Position numbers and translations under genes: made by a program
Notes under the pieces: model-generated
Seen by the model: only the letters and a program-made list of their open reading frames with translations
What the model was told of the DNA's origin: nothing
The model's database searches: none
Shown: positions 7,171 through 14,198 of the stretch, piece after piece
Layout of the letters: the number at the start of each line of letters is the position of its first letter
Numbering within the stretch: position 1 is the stretch's first letter
Origin: an uncultured Lachnospiraceae bacterium
GTDB lineage: Bacteria; Bacillota; Clostridia; Lachnospirales; Lachnospiraceae
Direction of reading: 5' to 3'
Assembly (NCBI GenBank): GCA_905197485.1
Contig: CAJJYZ010000035.1
Coordinates: 1 to 26,650 of the forward strand
DNA: 26,650 nt

Positions 7171-8202
7171 ATGTATAAGATAGCAAAAGAAAATCTTTCC
7201 CAATTATTTCAACGGATTGCCGGCAATCAGGAGTTATATCTTCCGGTCAGAACTGCAGGGCAGACGAACTATGCTGCCTGGAGCGAAGAGGCAGAAGTGG
7301 ACCTTGATACGTTAAAAACAGTAAAATCGCCAAAGGACGCTTTCTTTCCACAGAGTGAAAACTTATACACTGTGAAAAAAGAAGGAAAGAAACTTCATGT
7401 AGAACCGGAACAATTACAATCACAGGATTTTGTTGTGTTTGGAATGAAAGCCTGTGACATCAAGGGCGTAGAAGTTCTGGACAGAGTCTTTTTATCAGAA
7501 CCAATTGATACGTTTTATGCGGCAAGAAGAGACCATGGAACGATAGTTGCCCTTGCCTGCCATGAGCCGGAGGAATCTTGTTTTTGTAAAGTGTTTGGAA
7601 TCGATGCAGCCAATCCGACGGCAGATGTTGCCACATGGATGATTGAAGAAGAGCTTTACTGGAAAGCGCTGACTGAAAAAGGCGAGGCGCTTACCGAGCT
7701 TGTGAAAGACCTTCTGACAGTGGTGGAAGAAGAGCGTGTGGAGGCAGAAAAAGAAGCGATTCATGAAATCATTGAGAAACTCCCATATATGCATCTTTCT
7801 CTAGAAGGATGGGGCGGAGATGTATTGACGGAAAAATTTGATTCGAAGCTTTGGGAGGAATTATATAAGCCATGTCTTGCGTGTGGCACTTGTACCTTTG
7901 TATGTCCGACATGCCAGTGTTACGACATCAAAGATTACACAACCTCGAACGGTGTGTCCCGGTATCGCTGTTGGGATTCCTGCATGTATTCGGACTTCAC
8001 GATGATGGCTCATGGTAATAACCGTACGAGTCAGATGCAGAGATTCCGTCAGAGATTCATGCATAAGCTTGTCTATTATCCGGCGAATAACGACGGAATG
8101 TACTCTTGTGTAGGATGCGGACGATGCGTGGAAAAATGTCCGGCATCCCTCAACATTGTGAAAGTAATCAAGGCATTTCAGAATCAGGGAGGGGAACAGT
8201 AA
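7171..8202 (+). CDS. FlxB/AsrA-like 4Fe-4S dicluster protein
   Basis: 343 residues, related to anaerobic sulfite reductase subunit A and hydrogenase beta-type iron-sulfur proteins. A mixed N-terminal domain contains FGMKACDIKG (90-99) and a cysteine group (130, 137, 139). Two ferredoxin motifs follow: Cys235-238-241-245 with the family extension CPTCQC (248, 250), and Cys313-316-319-323. No sulfite reductase catalytic subunit is nearby, so an electron-transfer role between FlxA and the Hdr module is more likely. Three bases separate it from the previous gene, and its stop overlaps the start of the FlxA-like gene by one base. Confidence 0.82.
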   Translation: MYKIAKENLSQLFQRIAGNQELYLPVRTAGQTNYAAWSEEAEVDLDTLKTVKSPKDAFFPQSENLYTVKKEGKKLHVEPEQLQSQDFVVFGMKACDIKGVEVLDRVFLSEPIDTFYAARRDHGTIVALACHEPEESCFCKVFGIDAANPTADVATWMIEEELYWKALTEKGEALTELVKDLLTVVEEERVEAEKEAIHEIIEKLPYMHLSLEGWGGDVLTEKFDSKLWEELYKPCLACGTCTFVCPTCQCYDIKDYTTSNGVSRYRCWDSCMYSDFTMMAHGNNRTSQMQRFRQRFMHKLVYYPANNDGMYSCVGCGRCVEKCPASLNIVKVIKAFQNQGGEQ

Positions 8203-9056
8203 TGTGCGAATGTAAATGTCATGAAAATTATACATTGGATACGCTGATTCCGAAAGTCGGCGTGATTACAGATATCAGAGAAGAGACGCCGGATGTGAAA
8301 ACATTTCGCGTCAACGCTCCGGAAGGTGGAAAACTTTTTGAACATATGCCGGGACAATGCGCGATGCTTTGCGCGCCTGGGGTAAGCGAAGGAATGTTTT
8401 CCATCACATCTTCCCCGACAAACCATGAATTTCAGGAGTTCAGTATTAAGAAATGCGGAGTTCTGACGGAATATCTTCACAGTCTGGAAGTCGGAGATGA
8501 GATTACGGTTCGCGGTCCTTATGGAAATTATTTTCCGGTAGAAACGGAACTGAAAGGAAAAAACCTGTTATTTATCGCCGGAGGTATCGGTCTTGCGCCG
8601 CTTCGCTCTGTGATTGATTATGTACTGGATAACCGCGAGAACTACGGAACAGTCGATATTGTTTACGGTTCCCGTTCTGCGGATGATCTGGTACAGTTAA
8701 AGGAGATTCAGGAAGTCTGGATGAATGCGGAAAACGTCAACGTATACCTTACGATTGACAGGGAGCAGGAAGGCTGGGACGGCCATGTTGGATTTGTTCC
8801 AAACTATGTAAAAGAATTAGGATTTGATACAGATAGAACAGCGCTTGTCTGCGGGCCGCCGATTATGATTAAATTCGTGCTGGCAGGTTTGACAGAACTT
8901 GGATTTACAAACGAACAGGTTTATACGACATTGGAACTTCGTATGAAATGCGGAGTTGGGAAATGTGGACGTTGCAACATTGGCTCAAAATATGTGTGCA
9001 AAGACGGTCCCGTATTCCGCTTCGACGAAATCGACGAACTACCAAATGAGTATTAA
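8202..9056 (+). CDS. flxA: FlxA/AsrB-like FAD- and NAD(P)H-binding electron-transfer protein
   Basis: 284 residues from the ATG at 8202, which has GGGAGGGG just upstream and overlaps the previous stop; the longer ORF from 8106 would overlap that gene by ~100 bases. It is a ferredoxin-NADP reductase-type protein. The FAD domain has FSITSSP at 66-72 and the NAD(P) domain has AGGIGLAP at 126-133 and CGPP at 217-220. A C-terminal [2Fe-2S] motif, Cys250, 255, 258, 266, is of the dihydroorotate dehydrogenase electron-transfer/AsrB type. In Flx complexes this subunit oxidises NAD(P)H, so it is the predicted entry point for NADH electrons. Confidence 0.9.
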   Translation: MCECKCHENYTLDTLIPKVGVITDIREETPDVKTFRVNAPEGGKLFEHMPGQCAMLCAPGVSEGMFSITSSPTNHEFQEFSIKKCGVLTEYLHSLEVGDEITVRGPYGNYFPVETELKGKNLLFIAGGIGLAPLRSVIDYVLDNRENYGTVDIVYGSRSADDLVQLKEIQEVWMNAENVNVYLTIDREQEGWDGHVGFVPNYVKELGFDTDRTALVCGPPIMIKFVLAGLTELGFTNEQVYTTLELRMKCGVGKCGRCNIGSKYVCKDGPVFRFDEIDELPNEY

Positions 9057-9073
9057 AGAAAGGACACAATCAC

Positions 9074-9748
9074 ATGGAAAATATGGTTAATGTATATTTT
9101 TTTGGTAAGAGATACAGCGTTCCTGCAGACCTTACAATCATGACTGCTATGGAATATGCAGGCTACACATTGAAAAGAGGATGTGGATGCCGTCATGGTT
9201 TCTGTGGAGCCTGTGCAACAATCTACCGAATCAAAGGAGACAATGAGTTAAAAACATGTCTTGCCTGTCAGACACAGGTGCAGGAAGGAATGTATGTGGC
9301 AAGTATTCCGTTCTTCCCAACAGACAAGAGAACTTATACAATCGACGATATCCGTCCAAATCAGCAGATTATGATGGAACTTTATCCGGAGATTTACAGC
9401 TGCATCGGATGTAACGCATGTACAAAAGCGTGTACGCAGGATTTGAATGTGATGCAGTACATTGCTTATGCACAGAGAGGCGAATTTGAGAAATGTGCGG
9501 AGGCATCGTTTGACTGCGTAGGATGCGGATGTTGTTCCGTAAGATGTCCGGCAGGAATTTCCCATCCGCAGGTAGGACTTCTTGCGAGAAGACTGACAGG
9601 AAAATACATTGCGCCTGAGGCAAAACATTTGACGGAGCGTGTAGAGGAAATCAACCATGGAGCATATGACGAACTAATCGAACAGATTATGCAGAAACCT
9701 ATCGAAGAGATGCAGGAACTTTATAATACGAGAGAGATTGAGAAATAA
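9074..9748 (+). CDS. FrdB/TfrB-like iron-sulfur subunit of a soluble fumarate reductase
   Basis: 224 residues. The N-terminal plant-type ferredoxin domain has cysteines 37, 39, 44, 47, 62 and 65, enough for one [2Fe-2S] cluster. The C-terminal part has two full CxxCxxCxxxC motifs, Cys110-113-116-120 and Cys148-151-154-158. Classical FrdB has one [4Fe-4S] and one [3Fe-4S] cluster and docks on a membrane anchor; here both motifs could hold [4Fe-4S], and no anchor gene follows. Methanogen TfrB carries an additional C-terminal CCG (HdrB-like) domain, absent here. I infer that it links the flavoprotein to the Hdr module. An alternative start three codons downstream cannot be excluded. Confidence 0.85.
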   Translation: MENMVNVYFFGKRYSVPADLTIMTAMEYAGYTLKRGCGCRHGFCGACATIYRIKGDNELKTCLACQTQVQEGMYVASIPFFPTDKRTYTIDDIRPNQQIMMELYPEIYSCIGCNACTKACTQDLNVMQYIAYAQRGEFEKCAEASFDCVGCGCCSVRCPAGISHPQVGLLARRLTGKYIAPEAKHLTERVEEINHGAYDELIEQIMQKPIEEMQELYNTREIEK

Positions 9749-9762
9749 GGAGGGCGCAGACT

Positions 9763-11373
9763 ATGTATACACCATATCCAGAGAATATGATGGAATCTAT
9801 CAAAAAGGTAGAGGCTACAAGAGCGGAACGTATGGCGACAGAACCGAGACGTCTGACTGCGGACGAAAAAGATGCGCTCTTAAAAGAATTTCATCCGGAC
9901 TATAACCCGGAGGCATTTGCGGAGATTCAGGTAGGGCCGAATAAAGGAGAGAAAGCTCCTCTTGAACTTGTAAAATTATTACATTCAAAAAGCAGAATCT
10001 CCAGAGAAGAGATTGACCTGAATAAAATTGATTACGATGTGGATGTGCTTGTCATTGGAGGCGGCGGAGCCGGAGCATCCTGTGCAATCGAGGCGCACAA
10101 TGCCGGAGCCAATGTCATGATGGTGACAAAACTTCGTATTGGAGATGCCAATACAATGATGGCAGAAGGTGGAATTCAGGCGGCAGATAAAGAAAATGAT
10201 TCTCCGGTACAGCATTATCTGGATGCATTTGGCGGCGGTCATTTTGCGGCAAAACCGGAACTGGTGAAACGGCTTGTCATGGAAGCGCCAGATGCTATCA
10301 AATGGTTAAATGAACTTGGCGTAATGTTCGATAAAGATGAAGAAGGACGCATGGTTACAACCCATGGCGGCGGAACATCCAGAAAGAGAATGCATGCCTG
10401 CAAAGACTATTCCGGAGCAGAGATTATGCGTACCGTAAGAGATGAGGTCGTAAACTTAGGAATTCCGGTTGTTGAATTTACATCCGCGGTAGAACTGATT
10501 AAAGATGACAAAGGACAGGTAGCGGGAGCAGTTCTCCAGAATATGGAGACGGAAGATTACCTTATCGCAAGAGCGAAGACGGTTGTCATCGCAACAGGGG
10601 GAGCGGGAAGAATGCATTATCAAGGATTTCCGACCTCCAACCATTATGGAGCAACTGCGGACGGTCTTATCATGGGCTATCGGGCAGGAGCGCCGCTTCT
10701 CTATCAGGATTCCATCCAGTATCACCCAACCGGCGCGGTGTATCCGGCTCAGATTCTCGGCGCGCTTGTAACAGAGAAGGTACGTTCGGTAGGAGCGCAG
10801 CTTGTCAATGCAGAAGGAGAAGCATACATTCACCCATTGGAGACGCGTGATGTCAATGCTTCCGGCGTAATTCGTGAATGTCGGGAAGGACGCGGAGTAG
10901 AAGCACCAGGAGGACAAAAAGGAGTTTGGCTCGATACTCCAATGATTGAACTGCTCGGAGGAGAAGGAACGATTGAGAAGAGAATCCCGGCTATGTTCCG
11001 TATGTATATGAACTATGGAATTGATATGAGAAAAGTTCCGATTCTGATTTATCCAACGCTTCATTATCAGAATGGCGGTTTGGAAATCGACGGGGAAGGA
11101 TTCACAAAGACAATTCCGAATCTTTTGGCGGCAGGAGAAGCAGCAGGCGGAATCCATGGAAGAAACCGTCTGATGGGTAATTCTCTTCTTGATGTCATCG
11201 TATTTGGACGAAATGCAGGAAAGAAAGCCGCTGCGAAAGCGAAAGAAGTGGAATTAGGTGAGATGAATCTGAATCATCTGAAAGCTTATGAAGAAGAACT
11301 GAAAGAAGCACAGGTAGATACGCAGGACGTATCACCGTTACTTCTTCCAAAATATGCACGTCACGAGAGATAA
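9763..11373 (+). CDS. FrdA/TfrA-like fumarate reductase flavoprotein
   Basis: 536 residues. The dinucleotide-binding VIGGGGAGAS starts at residue 97, after an unusual ~90-residue N-terminal extension. Residues matching the fumarate reductase active site are present: His321 (HPTG), Arg341 (EKVR), Arg362 (TRD, the proton-shuttle arginine), His434 (HYQNGG) and Arg469 (GRNRLMGNSLLD). The histidine that covalently binds FAD in FrdA/SdhA (SHTVAAEGG) is Asn130 here (ANTMMAEGG), so FAD is probably non-covalent. The C-terminal helical domain of classical FrdA is largely missing. Gene context (malate dehydrogenase, fumarase) makes fumarate the best substrate guess; another enoate remains possible. AAGGAGG lies 9 bases before the ATG. 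Confidence 0.87.
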   Translation: MYTPYPENMMESIKKVEATRAERMATEPRRLTADEKDALLKEFHPDYNPEAFAEIQVGPNKGEKAPLELVKLLHSKSRISREEIDLNKIDYDVDVLVIGGGGAGASCAIEAHNAGANVMMVTKLRIGDANTMMAEGGIQAADKENDSPVQHYLDAFGGGHFAAKPELVKRLVMEAPDAIKWLNELGVMFDKDEEGRMVTTHGGGTSRKRMHACKDYSGAEIMRTVRDEVVNLGIPVVEFTSAVELIKDDKGQVAGAVLQNMETEDYLIARAKTVVIATGGAGRMHYQGFPTSNHYGATADGLIMGYRAGAPLLYQDSIQYHPTGAVYPAQILGALVTEKVRSVGAQLVNAEGEAYIHPLETRDVNASGVIRECREGRGVEAPGGQKGVWLDTPMIELLGGEGTIEKRIPAMFRMYMNYGIDMRKVPILIYPTLHYQNGGLEIDGEGFTKTIPNLLAAGEAAGGIHGRNRLMGNSLLDVIVFGRNAGKKAAAKAKEVELGEMNLNHLKAYEEELKEAQVDTQDVSPLLLPKYARHER

Positions 11374-11408
11374 GGATGTGCCGTTATAAAAAGTGGAGGT
11401 GAATTTTC

Positions 11409-12251
11409 ATGCGTGAAATTCAAGTACAGCAGATTACAGATGTTGTAGAGAAATTATGCATCGAGGCAAACCAGTATCTTCCGGAAGATGTACAGTGTGC
11501 AATCAAAAATTGTCGTGCATGTGAAGATTGGGAGATTGCTCAGGGCGTATTAGACAATATTATTACAAATTTTGAGATTGCAAAGGAAGAAAATGTACCA
11601 ATCTGTCAGGACACAGGTATGGCGTGCGTATTTCTTGAAATCGGACAGGATGTACATCTGACAGGAGGAAATCTTGCAGAAGCGGTTGACGAAGGAGTTC
11701 GCCGAGGTTATGATAAAGGATATCTGAGAAAATCAGTCGTAGCCGACCCGATTCGTCGTGGTAATACAGGCGACAATACGCCGGCAATGCTTTATACGGA
11801 GATTGTGCCTGGCGACAAAGTGAAAATTACAGTAGGCCCGAAAGGATTCGGAAGTGAAAACATGAGCGCAATCCGCATGTTCAAACCATCAGCAGGTCTT
11901 CAGGGAATCAAAGATTTCATTATTGAGACGGTAGAGGCAGCGGGACCAAATCCATGTCCGCCTATGGTTGTAGGCGTAGGAATCGGTGGAACGTTCGATA
12001 AAGCGGCGCTTCTTGCGAAGAAAGCGATTATGCGTCCGATTGACTCTTCACATCCGGACCCGTTTTATGCGGACTTGGAAAAAGAAATGCTGGAGAAAAT
12101 CAATGAGCTTGGAATCGGACCGCAGGGATTTGGCGGTAAGACTACAGCGATTGGTCTGAATATTGAGACATTACCGACTCACATTGCGGGTATGCCATGT
12201 GCCATTAATATTAACTGTCATGTGACACGCCATAAGACGGAGGTGATTTAG
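11409..12251 (+). CDS. fumA: class I fumarate hydratase, alpha subunit
   Basis: 280 residues, matching the N-terminal half of single-chain class I fumarases and the TtdA subunit of tartrate dehydratase. The three expected [4Fe-4S] ligands are Cys66 (ICQDTG), Cys183 (NPCPP) and Cys270 (NCHVTRH). Conserved KGFGSENMS lies at 145-153. It interconverts malate and fumarate with the beta subunit; the labile cluster makes such enzymes oxygen-sensitive, fitting an anaerobe. Tartrate dehydratase is a formal alternative, but mdh and the fumarate reductase pair argue for fumarase. GGAGGTG precedes the ATG, and the beta gene starts on the base after the stop. Confidence 0.92.
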   Translation: MREIQVQQITDVVEKLCIEANQYLPEDVQCAIKNCRACEDWEIAQGVLDNIITNFEIAKEENVPICQDTGMACVFLEIGQDVHLTGGNLAEAVDEGVRRGYDKGYLRKSVVADPIRRGNTGDNTPAMLYTEIVPGDKVKITVGPKGFGSENMSAIRMFKPSAGLQGIKDFIIETVEAAGPNPCPPMVVGVGIGGTFDKAALLAKKAIMRPIDSSHPDPFYADLEKEMLEKINELGIGPQGFGGKTTAIGLNIETLPTHIAGMPCAININCHVTRHKTEVI

Positions 12252-12809
12252 ATGGCAGAAAGAAGAATTACACTCCCGCTTACGGAAGAATTGGCGAAGA
12301 CACTTCATGCAGGAGACAGCGTTCTTGTAACAGGAACGATTTATACTTCGCGGGATGCGGGACATAAGAGAATGTGTGAAGCGTTGGCGAAGGGAGAACA
12401 GATTCCGTTTGACCCGAAGGACGCAACTATCTACTATGTAGGACCGACACCGGCAAAACCGGGGAAAGTGATTGGTTCAGCCGGCCCGACAACGAGTGGG
12501 CGTATGGACGCCTACGCACCGACTATGATGTCTGTCGGAGCGAGAGGTATGATTGGGAAAGGAGCCCGTCTCCCGGAAGTGGTAGAGGCGATGAAGAAAT
12601 ATAACGGCGTATATTTCGGAGCAATCGGAGGAGCAGGAGCCTTGCTCGCAAAATGTATCAAAAAGGCAGAATTGATTGCGTATGAAGACTTGGGAGCAGA
12701 AGCGCTTCGCAAGTTATATGTAGAGGATATGCCGTTGGTTGTCATCATTGACAGCGAAGGAAACAATCTCTATGAAGATGGAAGAAAGGCATATTTAGAA
12801 TCAAAATAA
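12252..12809 (+). CDS. fumB: class I fumarate hydratase, beta subunit
   Basis: 185 residues, matching the C-terminal half of class I fumarases and TtdB. Conserved segments include TSRDAGHKR (32-40), GPTPAKPGKVIGSAGPTTSGR within 64-84, and the GARGMIGKGA loop (96-105). It forms the heterodimer that completes the alpha-subunit active site. It is the last gene of the operon; a GC-rich hairpin follows 11 bases after the stop. The symbol is by position in the two-subunit pair and not E. coli FumB. Confidence 0.92.
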   Translation: MAERRITLPLTEELAKTLHAGDSVLVTGTIYTSRDAGHKRMCEALAKGEQIPFDPKDATIYYVGPTPAKPGKVIGSAGPTTSGRMDAYAPTMMSVGARGMIGKGARLPEVVEAMKKYNGVYFGAIGGAGALLAKCIKKAELIAYEDLGAEALRKLYVEDMPLVVIIDSEGNNLYEDGRKAYLESK

Positions 12810-12820
12810 TGAAAAGCAGG

Positions 12821-12849
12821 AGACGGGGAGGAGAATTGATTCCCCGTCT
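12821..12849 (+). terminator. hairpin at the end of the fumarate operon
   Basis: AGACGGGGA (12821-12829) pairs with TCCCCGTCT (12841-12849). The loop is 11 bases, with a possible extra G-T pair. There is no U-tract after it (TCAAAG), so it may be a weak terminator or a processing/stability structure. The next gene begins only 22 bases later, leaving no room for a separate promoter downstream, so some read-through into yoaK is likely. Confidence 0.55.
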
Positions 12850-12871
12850 TCAAAGTGTAAGGAGATAGAAG

Positions 12872-13549
12872 ATGAAACAGGTAAAACGTCCCATGTCACA
12901 ATCATATATTGTAGGTCTGATGCTGGCATTTGCCGGAGGATATCTGGATGTCTATACCTATGTGTGCAGAGGAGGTGTCTTTGCCAATGCGCAGACCGGA
13001 AATATGGTGTTGCTTGCCATCAATGCGGCGGAACATGATTTGGGAAAAGTCATTCAATATCTGCTCCCAATCCTTGCATTTATGCTTGGGATTCTAATTA
13101 CGGAATTTGTAAAATCGAGGTATCGTTACAGTACGGCAATCCATTGGCGGCAAATCGTTATCGCAATGGAGTTCTTTGTACTCGGTGTGATTGCATTTGT
13201 TCCATCCGGAACACAAGATGATTTGGTCAATATTGCGGTATCATTCGTATGCTCTATGCAGGTAGAAAGTTTCCGAAAATTTGAAGGGAAAAGTGCGTAC
13301 GCAACGACCATGTGTACCGGAAACTTGCGTTCTGCTACAGAACATTTATTTTTGTCGGGACTCAATAAGAATCGGGAAGAACGCAATACGAGTCTCAAAT
13401 ACTATGGAATCATTGCGATTTTCATTGTGGGGGCATTTATCTCCATGAAGCTTACACAAAATGTCGGGGAAAAATCTGTACTGGTAGCAAGCGTTATGTT
13501 ATTCATAGTATTTTTACTGATGTTTATTCCGAGCGAACAGACGTCTTAA
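12872..13549 (+). CDS. YoaK-family (DUF1275) membrane protein
   Basis: 225 residues with five or six hydrophobic segments. The family signature is near the N-terminus: GGYLDVYTYV (21-30) followed by GGVFANAQTGN (34-44). A second conserved patch, TMCTGNLRSATEH, is near residues 146-158. The function of the family is not established; it is a small integral membrane protein, possibly a transporter. It follows the operon hairpin closely with its own AAGGAG site (12859-12864), so it may be expressed by read-through. Nothing in the sequence links it to fumarate metabolism. Confidence 0.88.
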   Translation: MKQVKRPMSQSYIVGLMLAFAGGYLDVYTYVCRGGVFANAQTGNMVLLAINAAEHDLGKVIQYLLPILAFMLGILITEFVKSRYRYSTAIHWRQIVIAMEFFVLGVIAFVPSGTQDDLVNIAVSFVCSMQVESFRKFEGKSAYATTMCTGNLRSATEHLFLSGLNKNREERNTSLKYYGIIAIFIVGAFISMKLTQNVGEKSVLVASVMLFIVFLLMFIPSEQTS

Positions 13550-13558
13550 ATTGAAAAC

Positions 13559-13587
13559 GCATAGAAATACTTCCGTATTCATAAAAT
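13559..13587 (+). promoter_or_regulatory. possible sporulation sigma-E promoter before spmB
   Basis: GCATAGA (13559-13565), a 14-base spacer, and CATAAAAT (13580-13587) fit the Bacillus sigma-E pattern KMATATT-N14-CATACAHT with 5/7 and 7/8 matches. The spacing to the spmB start (about 22 bases from the expected initiation point) is reasonable. In B. subtilis spmA/spmB belong to the sigma-E regulon. The match is by eye and could be chance in AT-rich DNA. Confidence 0.4.
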
Positions 13588-13615
13588 GGAATGATAAGAA
13601 AAAGGGAGTATTTTT

Positions 13616-14146
13616 ATGCGTTTTTTGTTGTACATATCCGATTTCATCGTACCATTCGTCATCCTGTTCATCGTGATACATGGACTTTCTGAACGTGTAA
13701 ATGTGTATGATGAATTTATCAAGGGAGCCAGAAAAGGGTTTCTTACCGTCATTCGGATTATGCCGACACTTATCGGGCTGATGGTTGCGGTCGGCATTCT
13801 TAGGGCTTCCGGTTTTTTGGAATTTCTCGGAGAAGGAATTGGACAATTCACTTCGTATCTTGGATTTCCCGGGGAACTTGTTCCCCTCACCATTGTAAAA
13901 ATGTTCTCATCTTCTGCGGCGACAGGTCTTGTGCTTGATACGTTCAAGCAATATGGAACGGACTCCTACATCGGTCTAATCGCCTCTATCTCCATGTGTT
14001 GCACAGAAACGATATTTTATACCATGAGTGTTTACTTTATGGCAGCAAAAGTGAAAAAGACGCGTTATACGCTGGCTGGAGCTATGATTGCAACGCTTGC
14101 AGGATTGGCGGCGAGCGTCATTCTCGCAGGAGTAATGAGGGGATAA
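13616..14146 (+). CDS. spmB: spore maturation protein SpmB
   Basis: 176 residues, the expected SpmB size, in the nucleoside-recognition (Gate) domain family. Characteristic segments are VYDEFIKGARKGF (29-41), a glycine-rich hydrophobic stretch with RASGFLEFLGEGI, and TETIFYTMSVYF (about 130-141). Several hydrophobic segments make it an integral membrane protein. SpmA and SpmB are needed for normal spore core dehydration in Bacillus. The usual upstream partner spmA is missing; YoaK occupies that place. AAGGGAG precedes the ATG. Presence suggests the organism forms, or its ancestors formed, endospores. Confidence 0.9.
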   Translation: MRFLLYISDFIVPFVILFIVIHGLSERVNVYDEFIKGARKGFLTVIRIMPTLIGLMVAVGILRASGFLEFLGEGIGQFTSYLGFPGELVPLTIVKMFSSSAATGLVLDTFKQYGTDSYIGLIASISMCCTETIFYTMSVYFMAAKVKKTRYTLAGAMIATLAGLAASVILAGVMRG

Positions 14147-14152
14147 CATATG

Positions 14153-14197
14153 AGAAAAAATTGTGCCTTACGACATTTGAAAGCCGCAGGCACAATT
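14153..14197 (-). terminator. terminator between spmB and the DUF885 gene
   Basis: AATTGTGCCT (14159-14168) pairs perfectly with AGGCACAATT (14188-14197). On the minus strand the hairpin begins 1 base after the stop of the DUF885 gene and is followed by six Ts (14160-14155), a classical intrinsic terminator. On the + strand the tail is CTATTTTAC, so it may also stop transcription from spmB. Confidence 0.88.
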
Positions 14198-14198
14198 G

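Noticed and set aside
8106..8201. Earlier start for the FlxA-like gene
   Set aside because: It would overlap the end of the previous gene by ~100 bases; the ATG at 8202 has a strong ribosome site and the common one-base overlap arrangement.
7171..8202. Sulfite reductase subunit A
   Set aside because: The AsrA similarity is real at the domain level, but no siroheme catalytic subunit is present and the neighbours are Hdr/Flx and fumarate genes.
10456..11157. 233-codon minus-strand reading frame inside the fumarate reductase flavoprotein gene
   Set aside because: It lies wholly opposite a well-supported conserved gene and its translation shows no recognisable protein features.
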